Shown: positions 17,092 to 25,626 of the stretch, piece by piece
Position numbering within the stretch: position 1 is the stretch's first letter
How the letters are laid out: each line of letters starts with the position of its first letter
Source: Guptibacillus spartinae
GTDB taxonomy: Bacteria > Bacillota > Bacilli > Bacillales > Guptibacillaceae
Direction of reading: 5' to 3'
DNA: 64,000 nucleotides
NCBI RefSeq assembly: GCF_028610625.1
Contig: NZ_JAQQWU010000006.1
Span: 124,001-188,000, forward strand
Notes under the pieces: model-generated
Told to the model about the DNA's origin: nothing
The model's database searches: none
The model's input: the letters and a program-made list of their open reading frames with translations, nothing else
Translations under genes and position numbers: made by a program

Positions 17092-17118
17092 AGACCTCAC
17101 AAACGTGGGGTCTTACTT
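17092..17118 (+). terminator. Probable terminator after ddl
   Basis: A 9-bp stem with one G-T pair (17092-17100 with 17105-17113), AAAC loop and a weak T-containing tail. Confidence 0.5.
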
Positions 17119-17147
17119 GTATTTCGCTTAAGAATAGCGTTTCTAAA

Positions 17148-17161
17148 AGTAAGCGTTTTCA
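17148..17161. promoter_or_regulatory. cre-like site upstream of gudB
   Basis: AGTAAGCGTTTTCA matches the CcpA box consensus TGWAANCGNTNWCA at every fixed position except the first. It is 40 bases upstream of the gudB -35, a place where CcpA usually activates. Confidence 0.4.
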
Positions 17162-17200
17162 AAGCTGTGGAACAATTTGCATAAATGTGGTATGAATGCC

Positions 17201-17229
17201 TTCTCATAGCTTACTTAAACGTGTATACT
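17201..17229 (+). promoter_or_regulatory. Sigma-A-type promoter for gudB
   Basis: TTCTCA (17201-17206), 17-base spacer, TATACT (17224-17229). This implies a leader of about 125 bases before the start codon. Confidence 0.5.
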
Positions 17230-17360
17230 ATGTTTTGAAAGCAGAGCAATAGAACATTCTATAAACAACATGAGACGTTTTCCAATTAAATTGAAATAGG
17301 CTATTTGTATTAACTAAACAAAAACAGCAGAGTAAGTGCACAGTAATGGGAGGTATAGCA

Positions 17361-18641
17361 ATGGTCGACAAAAACGAAACAGATAATGGACAAGGAAACA
17401 AAAAGAAGCGGAACGTATTAGAGTCGACGCAATCGGTCATTCACGAAGCGCTAGACAAATTAGGCTACCCGAATGAAGTGTATGAATTATTGAAAGAACC
17501 AATGCGATTAATGACGGTTCGGATTCCAATTCGAATGGATGATGGCTCTATTAAAATATTTACAGGATATCGTGCACAACACAATGATTCAGTAGGTCCT
17601 ACTAAAGGGGGCGTTCGCTTTCACCCGGATGTTACAGAAACTGAAGTGAAAGCACTTTCTGTGTGGATGAGTTTAAAAGCTGGAATTGTGGATCTTCCAT
17701 ATGGCGGTGGTAAGGGGGGGATCATCTGTGATCCTCGTGAAATGTCATTTAGAGAATTAGAACGTTTAAGTCGTGGTTATGTACGGGCGATAAGTCAAAT
17801 TGTTGGACCAACGAAAGATATTCCAGCACCGGACGTATTTACAAATTCTCAAATTATGGCATGGATGATGGATGAGTATAGTCGCATAAGAGAATTTGAT
17901 TCTCCTGGCTTTATTACCGGTAAGCCATTAGTCCTAGGAGGGTCTCACGGACGCGAATCTGCAACTGCAAAAGGTGTGACGATTTGTATTCGTGAAGCGG
18001 CTAAGAAAAAAGATATTAAAATAGAAGGTGCACGTGTCGTTATTCAAGGATTTGGGAATGCAGGTAGCTTTCTTGCGAAGTTTATGCATGATGCTGGAGC
18101 AAAAATTGTAGGCATTTCGGATGCATACGGGGCTTTACATGATCCTGAAGGTCTAGATATTGATTATTTATTAGATCGCCGTGACAGTTTTGGTACAGTA
18201 ACGAAGCTCTTTAAAGAAACGATTAGTAATCAGGAGTTACTAGAGCTTGATTGTGATATTCTTGTTCCAGCAGCGATCGAAAATCAAATTACTGAAGAAA
18301 ATGCACATAACATAAAGGCAAGCATTGTGGTAGAAGCAGCAAATGGTCCTACGACAATCGAAGCGACCAAGATCTTAACGGATAGAGGCATTTTACTCGT
18401 TCCCGATGTACTAGCTAGTTCTGGTGGAGTAACCGTTTCTTATTTTGAGTGGGTTCAAAACAATCAGGGTTACTATTGGACAGAAGAAGAAGTCGAAGCT
18501 AAACTTGAAAAAGTTATGGTTAACGCATTTAATTCGATTTACAGAACATCAGAAACTCGTCGAGTGGATATGAGACTTTCTGCTTATATGGTCGGCGTTA
18601 GGAAAATGGCTGAGGCTTCCCGTTTTAGAGGCTGGATATAA
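17361..18641 (+). CDS. gudB: Glutamate dehydrogenase, NAD-dependent (GudB)
   Basis: The ATG at 17361 follows GGGAGG. The 426-residue enzyme oxidatively deaminates glutamate to 2-oxoglutarate. K82 in GPTKGG, K106 and K118 in PYGGGKGG are the substrate-binding and catalytic lysines, and QGFGNAGSF begins the NAD-binding domain. In B. subtilis 168 gudB is inactive because of a 9-bp duplication in this active-site region; here the segment EVKALSVWM has no duplication, so the enzyme should be active. It is a monocistron with its own promoter, an upstream cre-like box and a terminator. Confidence 0.95.
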   Translation: MVDKNETDNGQGNKKKRNVLESTQSVIHEALDKLGYPNEVYELLKEPMRLMTVRIPIRMDDGSIKIFTGYRAQHNDSVGPTKGGVRFHPDVTETEVKALSVWMSLKAGIVDLPYGGGKGGIICDPREMSFRELERLSRGYVRAISQIVGPTKDIPAPDVFTNSQIMAWMMDEYSRIREFDSPGFITGKPLVLGGSHGRESATAKGVTICIREAAKKKDIKIEGARVVIQGFGNAGSFLAKFMHDAGAKIVGISDAYGALHDPEGLDIDYLLDRRDSFGTVTKLFKETISNQELLELDCDILVPAAIENQITEENAHNIKASIVVEAANGPTTIEATKILTDRGILLVPDVLASSGGVTVSYFEWVQNNQGYYWTEEEVEAKLEKVMVNAFNSIYRTSETRRVDMRLSAYMVGVRKMAEASRFRGWI

Positions 18642-18657
18642 ATAGTTGCCTTTCCGA

Positions 18658-18692
18658 AAAAAATTCCCTATCATTCAGGTAGGGAATTTTTT
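18658..18692 (+). terminator. Terminator after gudB
   Basis: A 13-bp perfect stem (18658-18670 with 18680-18692), nine-base loop and T-rich end. Confidence 0.85.
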
Positions 18693-18760
18693 TATCGTAC
18701 TGAGTAGAATAATAAAAAGAAATGGTCTATTTCTTATGGAGTGGTTCGGGAGTGAGAGAA

Positions 18761-19756
18761 ATGAGAGAAGAACAAATTGTCATTATTGGTGCTGGGCCAT
18801 GTGGCATGTCTGCAGCAATTGAATTAATGAATAAAGGGTATGACCCCCTACTTATTGAAAAGGGGAATATCGTCAATGCCATTTATCATTATCCTACGCA
18901 CCAAACTTTCTTTAGTTCAAGTGAGAAGCTTGAAATTGGTGAAGTACCTTTTATCATTGAAGAACGAAAACCTAAGCGCAACCAGGCGCTTGCTTATTAC
19001 CGTGACGTGGCGAAGCGAAAAGATTTGCGAATTCATTCTTTTGAGAAAGCAAACGTCATTACAAAGGAAAATGATGTTTTCATCATCGAAACTGAAAAAG
19101 TACATGAATCTAAAAAAATGACCTACCGTGCTGAACATTTAATTATAGCTACCGGTTATTACGATAGCCCGAATTATATGGGGATCAGAGGGGAAGATCT
19201 AGATAAGGTCTTGCATTATTTTAAAGAACCACATCCTTATTTTGATCAGGATGTTGTGGTTATCGGAGGAAAAAATTCTGCTGTAGATGCAACTTTAGAA
19301 CTTGAAAAAGCAGGAGCTCGAGTTACCGTCCTCTATCGTGGATCAGACTATTCTAAGAGTGTAAAACCATGGATTTTACCAGAATTTGAAGCGTTAGTGA
19401 GAAACAATAAGGTAATAATGGAATTTGACGCATCCCTAGTTGAAGTGAGAGAAAAAGAAATTGTTTATGAAGTCTTGGGAGAAGAAAAAACCATCCCCAA
19501 TGATTTTGTATTCGCTATGACCGGCTATCATCCCGATCATTCGTTCCTTACTAAGATTGGTATACAGATTGATCAAAAAAGTGGTCGTCCTACTTTTAAT
19601 TCAGATACAATGGAAACTAATGTGGAAAATTGCTATATTGCAGGGGTGATTGCAGCTGGGAACAATGCAAATGAAATCTTCATTGAAAATGGAAGGTTAC
19701 ACGGCGCAATGATTGCTCAATCAGTGATTAAGAAAGCAAAAAAACCTACCAATTAA
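18761..19756 (+). CDS. ypdA: Bacillithiol disulfide reductase YpdA
   Basis: Starting at ATG 18761 behind GGGAG, the product has 331 residues. The FAD motif IIGAGPCGMSAA contains C14, the conserved single cysteine of YpdA enzymes. A second Rossmann motif, VIGGKNSAVDATLELEKA, binds NADPH. YpdA reduces bacillithiol disulfide with NADPH and so supports the thiol redox buffer. The gene follows gudB as in B. subtilis but has its own terminator. An upstream in-frame ATG at 18722 lacks a ribosome binding site. Confidence 0.93.
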   Translation: MREEQIVIIGAGPCGMSAAIELMNKGYDPLLIEKGNIVNAIYHYPTHQTFFSSSEKLEIGEVPFIIEERKPKRNQALAYYRDVAKRKDLRIHSFEKANVITKENDVFIIETEKVHESKKMTYRAEHLIIATGYYDSPNYMGIRGEDLDKVLHYFKEPHPYFDQDVVVIGGKNSAVDATLELEKAGARVTVLYRGSDYSKSVKPWILPEFEALVRNNKVIMEFDASLVEVREKEIVYEVLGEEKTIPNDFVFAMTGYHPDHSFLTKIGIQIDQKSGRPTFNSDTMETNVENCYIAGVIAAGNNANEIFIENGRLHGAMIAQSVIKKAKKPTN

Positions 19757-19768
19757 GGTAGGTTTTTT
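19739..19768. terminator. Terminator containing the ypdA stop codon, probably bidirectional
   Basis: A 12-bp perfect stem (19739-19750 with 19757-19768) with the TAA stop in its loop; A and T runs on both sides suit both converging genes. Confidence 0.85.
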
Positions 19769-19791
19769 GTGAATAACACCCTAAATAGGAA

Positions 19792-20763
19792 CTATCTGAG
19801 AAAAAAGTTGTGCAATTCTCTATCATCTTCCGTCGCTTCAAGTGTGACGAGTAACTTTAAGCGGGCTTTTTGTCCATTTAAGCCGTTCGAAAAGATGACA
19901 CCATGCTCTTTTAAATGCTTTCCTCCACCTTTATATCCATACACATCTTGAACGATGCCATTAAAACAGCGAGAAACCATCACAATTGCGATTCCTTTCG
20001 CTCTAAGGTACTTTATTCCGTCCATCATATCAGGGGGTAAATTACCCTGTCCCAGTGCCTCTATCACGATCCCATCAATGCCAAGCTCAGCTACTGCAAT
20101 AAGTAATTTTGAATCCATTCCAGCATATGCCTTTAGAAGCATTACTTTTTTCGTTAATCCGGAGATATGATAGCGGTCTCTGACTGTTAATGTATGGTGA
20201 AAGAACACTCTTTGTTTTGTTACGATGCCAATTGGGCCGTATTGGGGACTTTGAAAAGTGGACACATTACTCGTGTGGGTTTTCGTCACGTTTTTTGCCG
20301 TATGTATTTCATCATTAAGCACTACAAGGACACCTTTCCCCTTTGCTTCCTGGCATAAAGCAACTTTTATAGAGGAAAGTAAATTATAAGGTCCATCAGA
20401 ACCAAGTTCGTTACTTGACCGCATGGCGCCTGTAACAACAACTGGCAGATCCGTTTGAAGTACCAGATCTAATAGATAGGCTGTTTCCTCTAGTGTATCG
20501 GTACCATGGGTAATCACAATGCCTTGAATGGGTTCTTCTTTTATTTTATTTTCAATTCTTTCTGCGATAGCAAACATCATTTCAGGCGTCATATGAGGAG
20601 AGGGGATGTTGATAAAATCGTCAATCACCACATCATCTCCCGTTAATAATTGGGTAAGTGTTGCATTTAATGGGTTTTCTTTACCTGGACTAACAGCCCC
20701 TGATTCTTTGTTTTCCTCCATAGCAATGGTTCCTCCGGTATGGATAATCAATAGTTTACTCAT
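19792..20763 (-). CDS. ansA: Type I L-asparaginase
   Basis: This 323-residue cytoplasmic-type asparaginase converts asparagine to aspartate and ammonia. It has no signal peptide. HTGGTIAM holds the nucleophile T12, and HGTDTLEETAYLLDL the Thr-Asp pair of the active site; TGAMRSSNELGSDGP follows. The ATG is preceded by GAGGTGAAG. The gene converges on ypdA and is divergent from prsW. Its company with glutamate dehydrogenase suggests a local amino-acid-catabolism theme, although they are separate transcripts. In B. subtilis the ansAB genes lie elsewhere. Confidence 0.9.
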   Translation of the reverse strand: MSKLLIIHTGGTIAMEENKESGAVSPGKENPLNATLTQLLTGDDVVIDDFINIPSPHMTPEMMFAIAERIENKIKEEPIQGIVITHGTDTLEETAYLLDLVLQTDLPVVVTGAMRSSNELGSDGPYNLLSSIKVALCQEAKGKGVLVVLNDEIHTAKNVTKTHTSNVSTFQSPQYGPIGIVTKQRVFFHHTLTVRDRYHISGLTKKVMLLKAYAGMDSKLLIAVAELGIDGIVIEALGQGNLPPDMMDGIKYLRAKGIAIVMVSRCFNGIVQDVYGYKGGGKHLKEHGVIFSNGLNGQKARLKLLVTLEATEDDRELHNFFLR

Positions 20764-20888
20764 AGCTTCACCTCATCATTTTCCTAATTATTGTTTCCTT
20801 AAATAAAGTAACATGATACGATTATAAAAGTATAGGTATGACTGAACCTGCTAGTATAAGAGGTGCAGGATAGAAATGGGGAAAGCCT

Positions 20889-21578
20889 ATGTTAGCAGCC
20901 ATAACTGCTGGAATAGCACCAGGCATTGCGCTTCTTTGTTTTTTTTATCTTAAACAGCATCAATATGAATCCGAGCCAATTGGTCCGGTTGTTCGAAGCT
21001 TTGTATTTGGTGCCATGCTCGTGTTTCCTGTAATGGTCATTCAGCATGGTTTTGAAGTTGAGAATTTTTTGCAATCACCATTCAGTCAGGCTTTCATCAT
21101 GTCTGGGCTTTTGGAAGAATTCTTGAAATGGTTTATTTTCTATTTTACAGTTTATATCCATATAGAGTTTAGTGATTTTTATGATGGTATTGTCTATGGC
21201 GTAGCAATCTCATTAGGATTTGCATCAATAGAAAATGTATTCTACTTGTTTGCATTTGGGATTCAGGAAGCTTGGTGGCGAGCGCTTTTACCAGTGTCAA
21301 GTCACGCCTTGTTTGGCTTAATAATGGGCTCGTATTTAGGTAGAGGGAAGTTTTCACTACAGAATAAAATTGGGAAATGGATTGCTCTTTCGTTGTTCAT
21401 TCCATTTATTTTTCATGGGACGTATAATTTTTTAGTTCTTCAAGTAAATAGTAATACGATCTATCTCATGATTCCTTTTGTGCTCATTCTATGGTTTATA
21501 GGTTTACGTAAAATTAAAGCTGCTAATCATAACCAGGCAGAATTAATGCAAACGAAAGAAAATATGCCAATTTCATAG
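20889..21578 (+). CDS. prsW: Intramembrane site-1 protease PrsW
   Basis: A 229-residue polytopic protein with about seven transmembrane segments. The glutamate pair E76-E77 in LLEEFLKW, the block GFASIENVFY, and the histidines in PVSSHALFG and PFIFHGTYNF make up the PrsW active-site signature. In B. subtilis PrsW (YpdC) makes the first cut in the anti-sigma factor RsiW after envelope stress, releasing SigW. The gene has its own ribosome binding site and terminator. The sigW-rsiW genes are not in the window. Confidence 0.92.
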   Translation: MLAAITAGIAPGIALLCFFYLKQHQYESEPIGPVVRSFVFGAMLVFPVMVIQHGFEVENFLQSPFSQAFIMSGLLEEFLKWFIFYFTVYIHIEFSDFYDGIVYGVAISLGFASIENVFYLFAFGIQEAWWRALLPVSSHALFGLIMGSYLGRGKFSLQNKIGKWIALSLFIPFIFHGTYNFLVLQVNSNTIYLMIPFVLILWFIGLRKIKAANHNQAELMQTKENMPIS

Positions 21579-21586
21579 TTAGCCTT

Positions 21587-21615
21587 AAAAAAGATGCCAA
21601 TTTGGCATCTTTTTT
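21587..21615 (+). terminator. Terminator after prsW
   Basis: A 12-bp perfect stem (21587-21598 with 21604-21615), 5-base loop and a long T-run. Confidence 0.9.
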
Positions 21616-21666
21616 TGTTATTGAGAAAAAGTGAGGTGCCACTAATTCTAAGGCTAACGCTTCAAT

Positions 21667-21696
21667 TGTATAAAATACCTTCCGTTACAAAAACTA
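21667..21696 (+). promoter_or_regulatory. Candidate SigG promoter for sleB-ypeB
   Basis: TGTATA (21667-21672), 17-base spacer and AAAACTA (21690-21696) resemble the SigG consensus TGAATA and CATACTA imperfectly. Forespore expression of sleB is established in B. subtilis. Confidence 0.35.
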
Positions 21697-21733
21697 CACA
21701 TGTGAAATCAGAATGATCAGGGAGGTTCACTGC

Positions 21734-22504
21734 ATGAGAAAGGCATTTAGTATTCTGAAAATCCCTTTGGTAATCGGCTTAATATGTGCACCGCTTATCA
21801 TGGTTTTAGATGGAGAAAATGAAGCAGGTGCATTTTCAAATCAAATCATTCAAAAGGGTGCGACGGGAACTGATGTTATTGAATTACAAACCCGGTTGAA
21901 GTACATCGGTTTTTATACCGGAAATGTTGACGGTGTTTTTGGATGGGGAACCTATTGGGCCGTAAGGAATTTTCAATATGAATTTGGAATGGATGTTGAC
22001 GGACTTGTTGGACCTGAGATGAAGGCGAAATTAGCTAAGACGACGAAATATGACTCTAGTCAGGGTGCAAAAAGTCCTGGTAGCTCACAACCAAACAAAA
22101 GTAAGCCAAAAGACACAAATGTACAAGCTAAAAACGTGCCTTCAGGCTATTCTCAAAACGATATCAAGCTTCTTGCTAATGCGGTTTATGGAGAGTCACG
22201 TGGTGAGCCTTACGAGGGCCAAGTTGCTGTTGCGGCCGTCATATTGAACCGCGTCCAGAGCGCATCGTTTCCGAATACGGTATCAGGAGTTATTTTCGAG
22301 CCTCGCGCGTTCACGGCTGTATCGGACGGTCAAATATGGTTATCGCCGAATGAAAAGGCAAAAGAAGCTGTCATTGATGCGATAAACGGTTGGGATCCAA
22401 CGGGTGAAGCACTCTATTATTTTAATCCAAACACCGCTACATCAGGTTGGATTTGGACCAGACCGCAAATTAAGCAAATTGGAAAACATATATTCTGTGA
22501 ATAA
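21734..22504 (+). CDS. sleB: Spore cortex-lytic enzyme SleB
   Basis: The ATG at 21734 follows GGGAGG; the product has 256 residues. A signal peptide (about 1-30) leads to a peptidoglycan-binding domain (about 38-100 with LKYIGFYTGNVDGVFG), a Lys/Ser/Pro-rich linker, and a SleB hydrolase domain (about 140-256) with AVYGESRGEP, where E154 is the predicted catalytic acid. It is a lytic transglycosylase that degrades spore cortex containing muramic lactam during germination. It is followed at 14 bases by ypeB, needed for its placement and stability. Confidence 0.95.
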   Translation: MRKAFSILKIPLVIGLICAPLIMVLDGENEAGAFSNQIIQKGATGTDVIELQTRLKYIGFYTGNVDGVFGWGTYWAVRNFQYEFGMDVDGLVGPEMKAKLAKTTKYDSSQGAKSPGSSQPNKSKPKDTNVQAKNVPSGYSQNDIKLLANAVYGESRGEPYEGQVAVAAVILNRVQSASFPNTVSGVIFEPRAFTAVSDGQIWLSPNEKAKEAVIDAINGWDPTGEALYYFNPNTATSGWIWTRPQIKQIGKHIFCE

Positions 22505-22518
22505 TGGAGGTGGTTTGA

Positions 22519-23868
22519 TTGATTCGTTCAATACTGATCGGTGTACTTGCAGTTGGTGTTATCGGCACAAGTTATTGGGGTTACAAAGAGCATCAGGAAA
22601 AAAATGCTGTATTAATTAATGCAGAAAATACGTATCAACGTGCATTTCACGATTTGAATTTTCATATGGATGCGCTTGAAGAGAAAATTGGATCTACGCT
22701 AGCGATGAATTCAAGAGGTAGTTTATCACCAGCGCTAGCTGAAGTATGGCGCTTAACTTCCGAAGCACAAAATGATGTCGGTCAGCTCCCGTTAACCCTT
22801 CTGCCTTTTAATAAAACAGAAGAGTTTTTGACGAATATTGGTTCATTTAGTTACCGCGTTGCGGTTCGAGACTTGGATGAAAACCCCTTATCAGATGAAG
22901 AATATGAGACGTTAAAAAATTTGCACAGCCATTCAAATGACATAAAAAACGAATTACGGAAAGTTCAGGCCATGGTGATTGATCATAATCTTCGCTGGAT
23001 GGATGTAGAGCTTGCTCTGGCTTCAGAAGGGCAACCACAGGATAATACGATCATTGATGGATTCAAAACGGTTGACAAACAAGTAGAAGGATATAGCGAG
23101 GTAAACTGGGGACCAGAGGTCACTCATCTTAATGCGAAAAAAGAGAACCTTGATAAAAACATTAAGGGAAAGAAGCTTAGTGAAGAGGAAGCGAAAAAAC
23201 ACGTCATTGATTTTTTGGATATCGATCCTAAAGCCAAGATAGATATTACAGCGACTGGCAATGAATCAAATTATAAAGCTTATAGTGTATCGATTGAGAA
23301 CAAAGACAAAAAATCGTCAACAAATCTTGATGTGACACAAAAGGGTGCCAATCCAATTTGGATTCTAATGGACAGAGAAATCGGTGAGCAAAAGTTAAGC
23401 TTAAATGAAGCAGCAGATCAAGCAAGAGCTTTCTTGAAAAAGCATGACATTACGAATATGACTATTTCAGAAAGTAGCCAGTATGATCGAATGGGTGTTT
23501 TTACATTTGTTTATCAACAAGATGATGTTTCCATTTATCCAGATGCCGTTCATATTAAAGTGGCGTTAGATAATGGTGATATTGCTGGATATGAATCACA
23601 AGAATATTTAACCAACCACCATGAAAGGTCTCTCCTCACTCCAACTATTTCTAGAGATGAAGCATTAGATCAAGTGAATCCAAATGTTCAAATCATGGAC
23701 CAGGGGTTAGGCGTTATTCGAAATGATATTGGTGAAGAAGTATTATGTTATGAATTTATGGGTACGATTGAAAAAGAAACGTATCGGATTTTCATTAATG
23801 CGGAAAATGGAAGAGAAGAAAGAGTCGAAAAGATGGACGGAACTGAAATGAATTATGATACGGCCTAA
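22519..23868 (+). CDS. ypeB: Germination protein YpeB
   Basis: Translation begins at TTG 22519 after GGAGGTGG. The 449-residue product matches the usual length (450). It has an N-terminal membrane anchor (about 3-20), an extracellular helical domain, and PepSY-type repeats in the C-terminal half (about 225-280, 290-350 and 365-440; for example LSEEEAKKHVIDFL and LSLNEAADQARAFL). In spores YpeB localises with SleB and holds it inactive until germination proteolysis. The pair is a single operon, which continues into ypfB. Confidence 0.95.
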   Translation: MIRSILIGVLAVGVIGTSYWGYKEHQEKNAVLINAENTYQRAFHDLNFHMDALEEKIGSTLAMNSRGSLSPALAEVWRLTSEAQNDVGQLPLTLLPFNKTEEFLTNIGSFSYRVAVRDLDENPLSDEEYETLKNLHSHSNDIKNELRKVQAMVIDHNLRWMDVELALASEGQPQDNTIIDGFKTVDKQVEGYSEVNWGPEVTHLNAKKENLDKNIKGKKLSEEEAKKHVIDFLDIDPKAKIDITATGNESNYKAYSVSIENKDKKSSTNLDVTQKGANPIWILMDREIGEQKLSLNEAADQARAFLKKHDITNMTISESSQYDRMGVFTFVYQQDDVSIYPDAVHIKVALDNGDIAGYESQEYLTNHHERSLLTPTISRDEALDQVNPNVQIMDQGLGVIRNDIGEEVLCYEFMGTIEKETYRIFINAENGREERVEKMDGTEMNYDTA

Positions 23869-23881
23869 GCGGGGTGAAGGA

Positions 23882-24049
23882 ATGGCGAGAGTCGAAAAAC
23901 TGCTAATAAAACTGATCGTCATTCACTTTTTGTTTCTAATAGCCTCTCAGGTCTTGTTAGCGCAAGAAGAATACAGGATTTATCTTAGCAAGGCCATCTA
24001 CTATGAAGGTGTATTGAAGGATTTGCCTCCATTAATCAAGCGTCAATAG
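23882..24049 (+). CDS. ypfB: Small membrane protein, DUF5359-like (YpfB)
   Basis: The ATG at 23882 follows GGGGTGAAGG and gives 55 residues. A basic start is followed by one hydrophobic segment (about 8-26) and a C-terminal part that includes EEYRIYLSKAIYYEG. The size, the layout and the place between ypeB and cmk match ypfB of B. subtilis. Its function is unknown. The cyclic-di-GMP receptor gene ypfA, which lies between ypeB and ypfB in B. subtilis, is absent here. Confidence 0.7.
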   Translation: MARVEKLLIKLIVIHFLFLIASQVLLAQEEYRIYLSKAIYYEGVLKDLPPLIKRQ

Positions 24050-24056
24050 ACCGATA

Positions 24057-24088
24057 AAATGTCTTATGTTATGATAAATAAGACATTT
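24057..24088 (+). repeat. First of two tandem hairpins between ypfB and cmk
   Basis: AAATGTCTTA (24057-24066) and TAAGACATTT (24079-24088) are perfectly complementary over 10 bp with a 12-base loop. No T-run follows. It lies five bases upstream of the terminator. Confidence 0.5.
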
Positions 24089-24092
24089 CGGT

Positions 24093-24130
24093 CGTACAAA
24101 GAAAGCAGGATACCCTGCTTTTTTTGTACG
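24093..24130 (+). terminator. Terminator between ypfB and cmk
   Basis: A 17-bp stem with one G-T pair (24093-24109 with 24114-24130) and ATAC loop; the 3' arm contains seven T. It ends the sleB-ypeB-ypfB transcript. Confidence 0.85.
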
Positions 24131-24183
24131 TTAAGTTGTCAATTAACTGTTTTGATTGAATGGAATTTGGAGGCAAGAAGACG

Positions 24184-24855
24184 ATGAACAAACGAATAAA
24201 TATAGCTATTGATGGACCTGCTGGCGCTGGTAAAAGCACAGTAGCAAGAAAAGTAGCCGATTACCTATCTTTTCTCTACATTGATACAGGCGCCATGTAT
24301 CGCGCATTAACGTTTAAAGCGATTGAAAAAAATGTTGATTTAGAAGATGGTCCCTCACTTAAATTATTGTTGGACAAAACGGTCATCGACCTACAAGTTG
24401 GCGAGAAAGAACAGCTTGTATTAATCGATCATCGTAACGTGACAACTGAAATTCGATCTTCACATGTAACGAACAATGTTTCGTTTGTAGCAAGACAAAG
24501 TGAAGTTAGAGAAGAAATGGTTAAGCGTCAAAAATTACTCGCAGAACGTGGTGGGGTCGTGATGGATGGTCGTGATATCGGGACACACGTTCTTCCTAAG
24601 TCTGAGCTGAAAGTTTTCTTGAGCGCTTCAGTTGAAGAAAGAGCTTCACGACGCTATAAAGAGCTTGTTGATAATGGGATAGAAGCAAATTATGAACAGA
24701 TCAAAGAAGAAATAGCATTAAGAGATAAGCGTGATACCGAACGAGAAGTAGCCCCTCTTGTAAAAGCAAGTGATGCGATTGAAATTGACACGACAACTAT
24801 GACAATCTTAGAAGTTGTGGATCATATTTTACAACTAGCGAAAGAAAGGGCTTGA
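24184..24855 (+). CDS. cmk: Cytidylate kinase
   Basis: Starting at ATG 24184 after GGAGG, the product has 223 residues, close to the B. subtilis enzyme. The P-loop GPAGAGKS (11-18) binds ATP; DTGAMYRA and DGRDIGTHVLP are CMP-binding and lid-flanking motifs. It phosphorylates CMP and dCMP for nucleic acid and phospholipid precursor synthesis. It is followed four bases later by plsC, so the CTP-linked and acyltransferase genes are coupled. The gene order ypfB-cmk-ypfD is that of B. subtilis, with plsC inserted. Confidence 0.95.
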   Translation: MNKRINIAIDGPAGAGKSTVARKVADYLSFLYIDTGAMYRALTFKAIEKNVDLEDGPSLKLLLDKTVIDLQVGEKEQLVLIDHRNVTTEIRSSHVTNNVSFVARQSEVREEMVKRQKLLAERGGVVMDGRDIGTHVLPKSELKVFLSASVEERASRRYKELVDNGIEANYEQIKEEIALRDKRDTEREVAPLVKASDAIEIDTTTMTILEVVDHILQLAKERA

Positions 24856-24859
24856 TCAC

Positions 24860-25444
24860 GTGAGTTTATACGGTGTCGGTAAGGGTTTGTTTCACGCATA
24901 TTTTAAACTATTTAATCGCGTAACGGTGGTGGGAAGAGAGAACATTCCGAAAGATAAAGGGATTCTCCTCTGTTCAAATCATATTAATAACCTTGATCCT
25001 CCACTTGTTGGAGCCATGTTTCCAAGAGATGTTCACTTCATGGCCAAATCAGAATTGTTTTCTATTCCTGTTCTCGGGAAATTGATCGAAAAAGTTGGAG
25101 CTTTTCCAGTTAAACGAGGAATGAGCGATAAACAAGCGCTGCGAAGCGGAATGAAGATTCTTAAAGATGGTGGCGTTGTTGGATTGTTTCCTGAGGGGAC
25201 GAGAAGTAAAGATGGTAAGCTTGGTGAAGGTCTTTCGGGAGCAGGCTTTTTTGCACTTCGTCCGGAAGTAACGGTTGTCCCATGTGCGATTCAAGGATCT
25301 TATAAGCCATTTGGTCGTTTAAAGATCGTTTATGGAAAACCAGTAGACCTTTCGCCTTTACGTGAGGAGCAGGGAGCTGCAAAAAAAGCGACGCAGGCAA
25401 TTATGAAAGAAATTAAAGATTTGATTGAAATTCATCATAAATAA
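24860..25444 (+). CDS. plsC: 1-acyl-sn-glycerol-3-phosphate acyltransferase
   Basis: Starting at GTG 24860, this 194-residue membrane-associated enzyme has the acyltransferase motif H41-x4-D46 in NHINNLD and the glycerophosphate-binding FPEGTRS near residue 110. It adds the second acyl chain to lysophosphatidic acid, giving phosphatidic acid. It lies directly behind cmk. PlsY and GpsA, the preceding steps of the same pathway, are about 5-6 kb downstream in this window, although on a different transcript. In B. subtilis plsC is located elsewhere. Confidence 0.92.
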   Translation: MSLYGVGKGLFHAYFKLFNRVTVVGRENIPKDKGILLCSNHINNLDPPLVGAMFPRDVHFMAKSELFSIPVLGKLIEKVGAFPVKRGMSDKQALRSGMKILKDGGVVGLFPEGTRSKDGKLGEGLSGAGFFALRPEVTVVPCAIQGSYKPFGRLKIVYGKPVDLSPLREEQGAAKKATQAIMKEIKDLIEIHHK

Positions 25445-25626
25445 TTCAATATTGTTAAAAAATTTAAATAAATGTGTCGGGATACTTGACAAATCCCTCA
25501 TTTTTAGTGAAAGTTAGAGGAAAGGGTGCTTAACTTTTCAATAAATTTCTTTCGCTACAAGTGAAAGACTTTTATAAATCATATCGAAAAGTTTTATTTC
25601 TTTTGGATTGAAGGAGGAGTTTGTCA

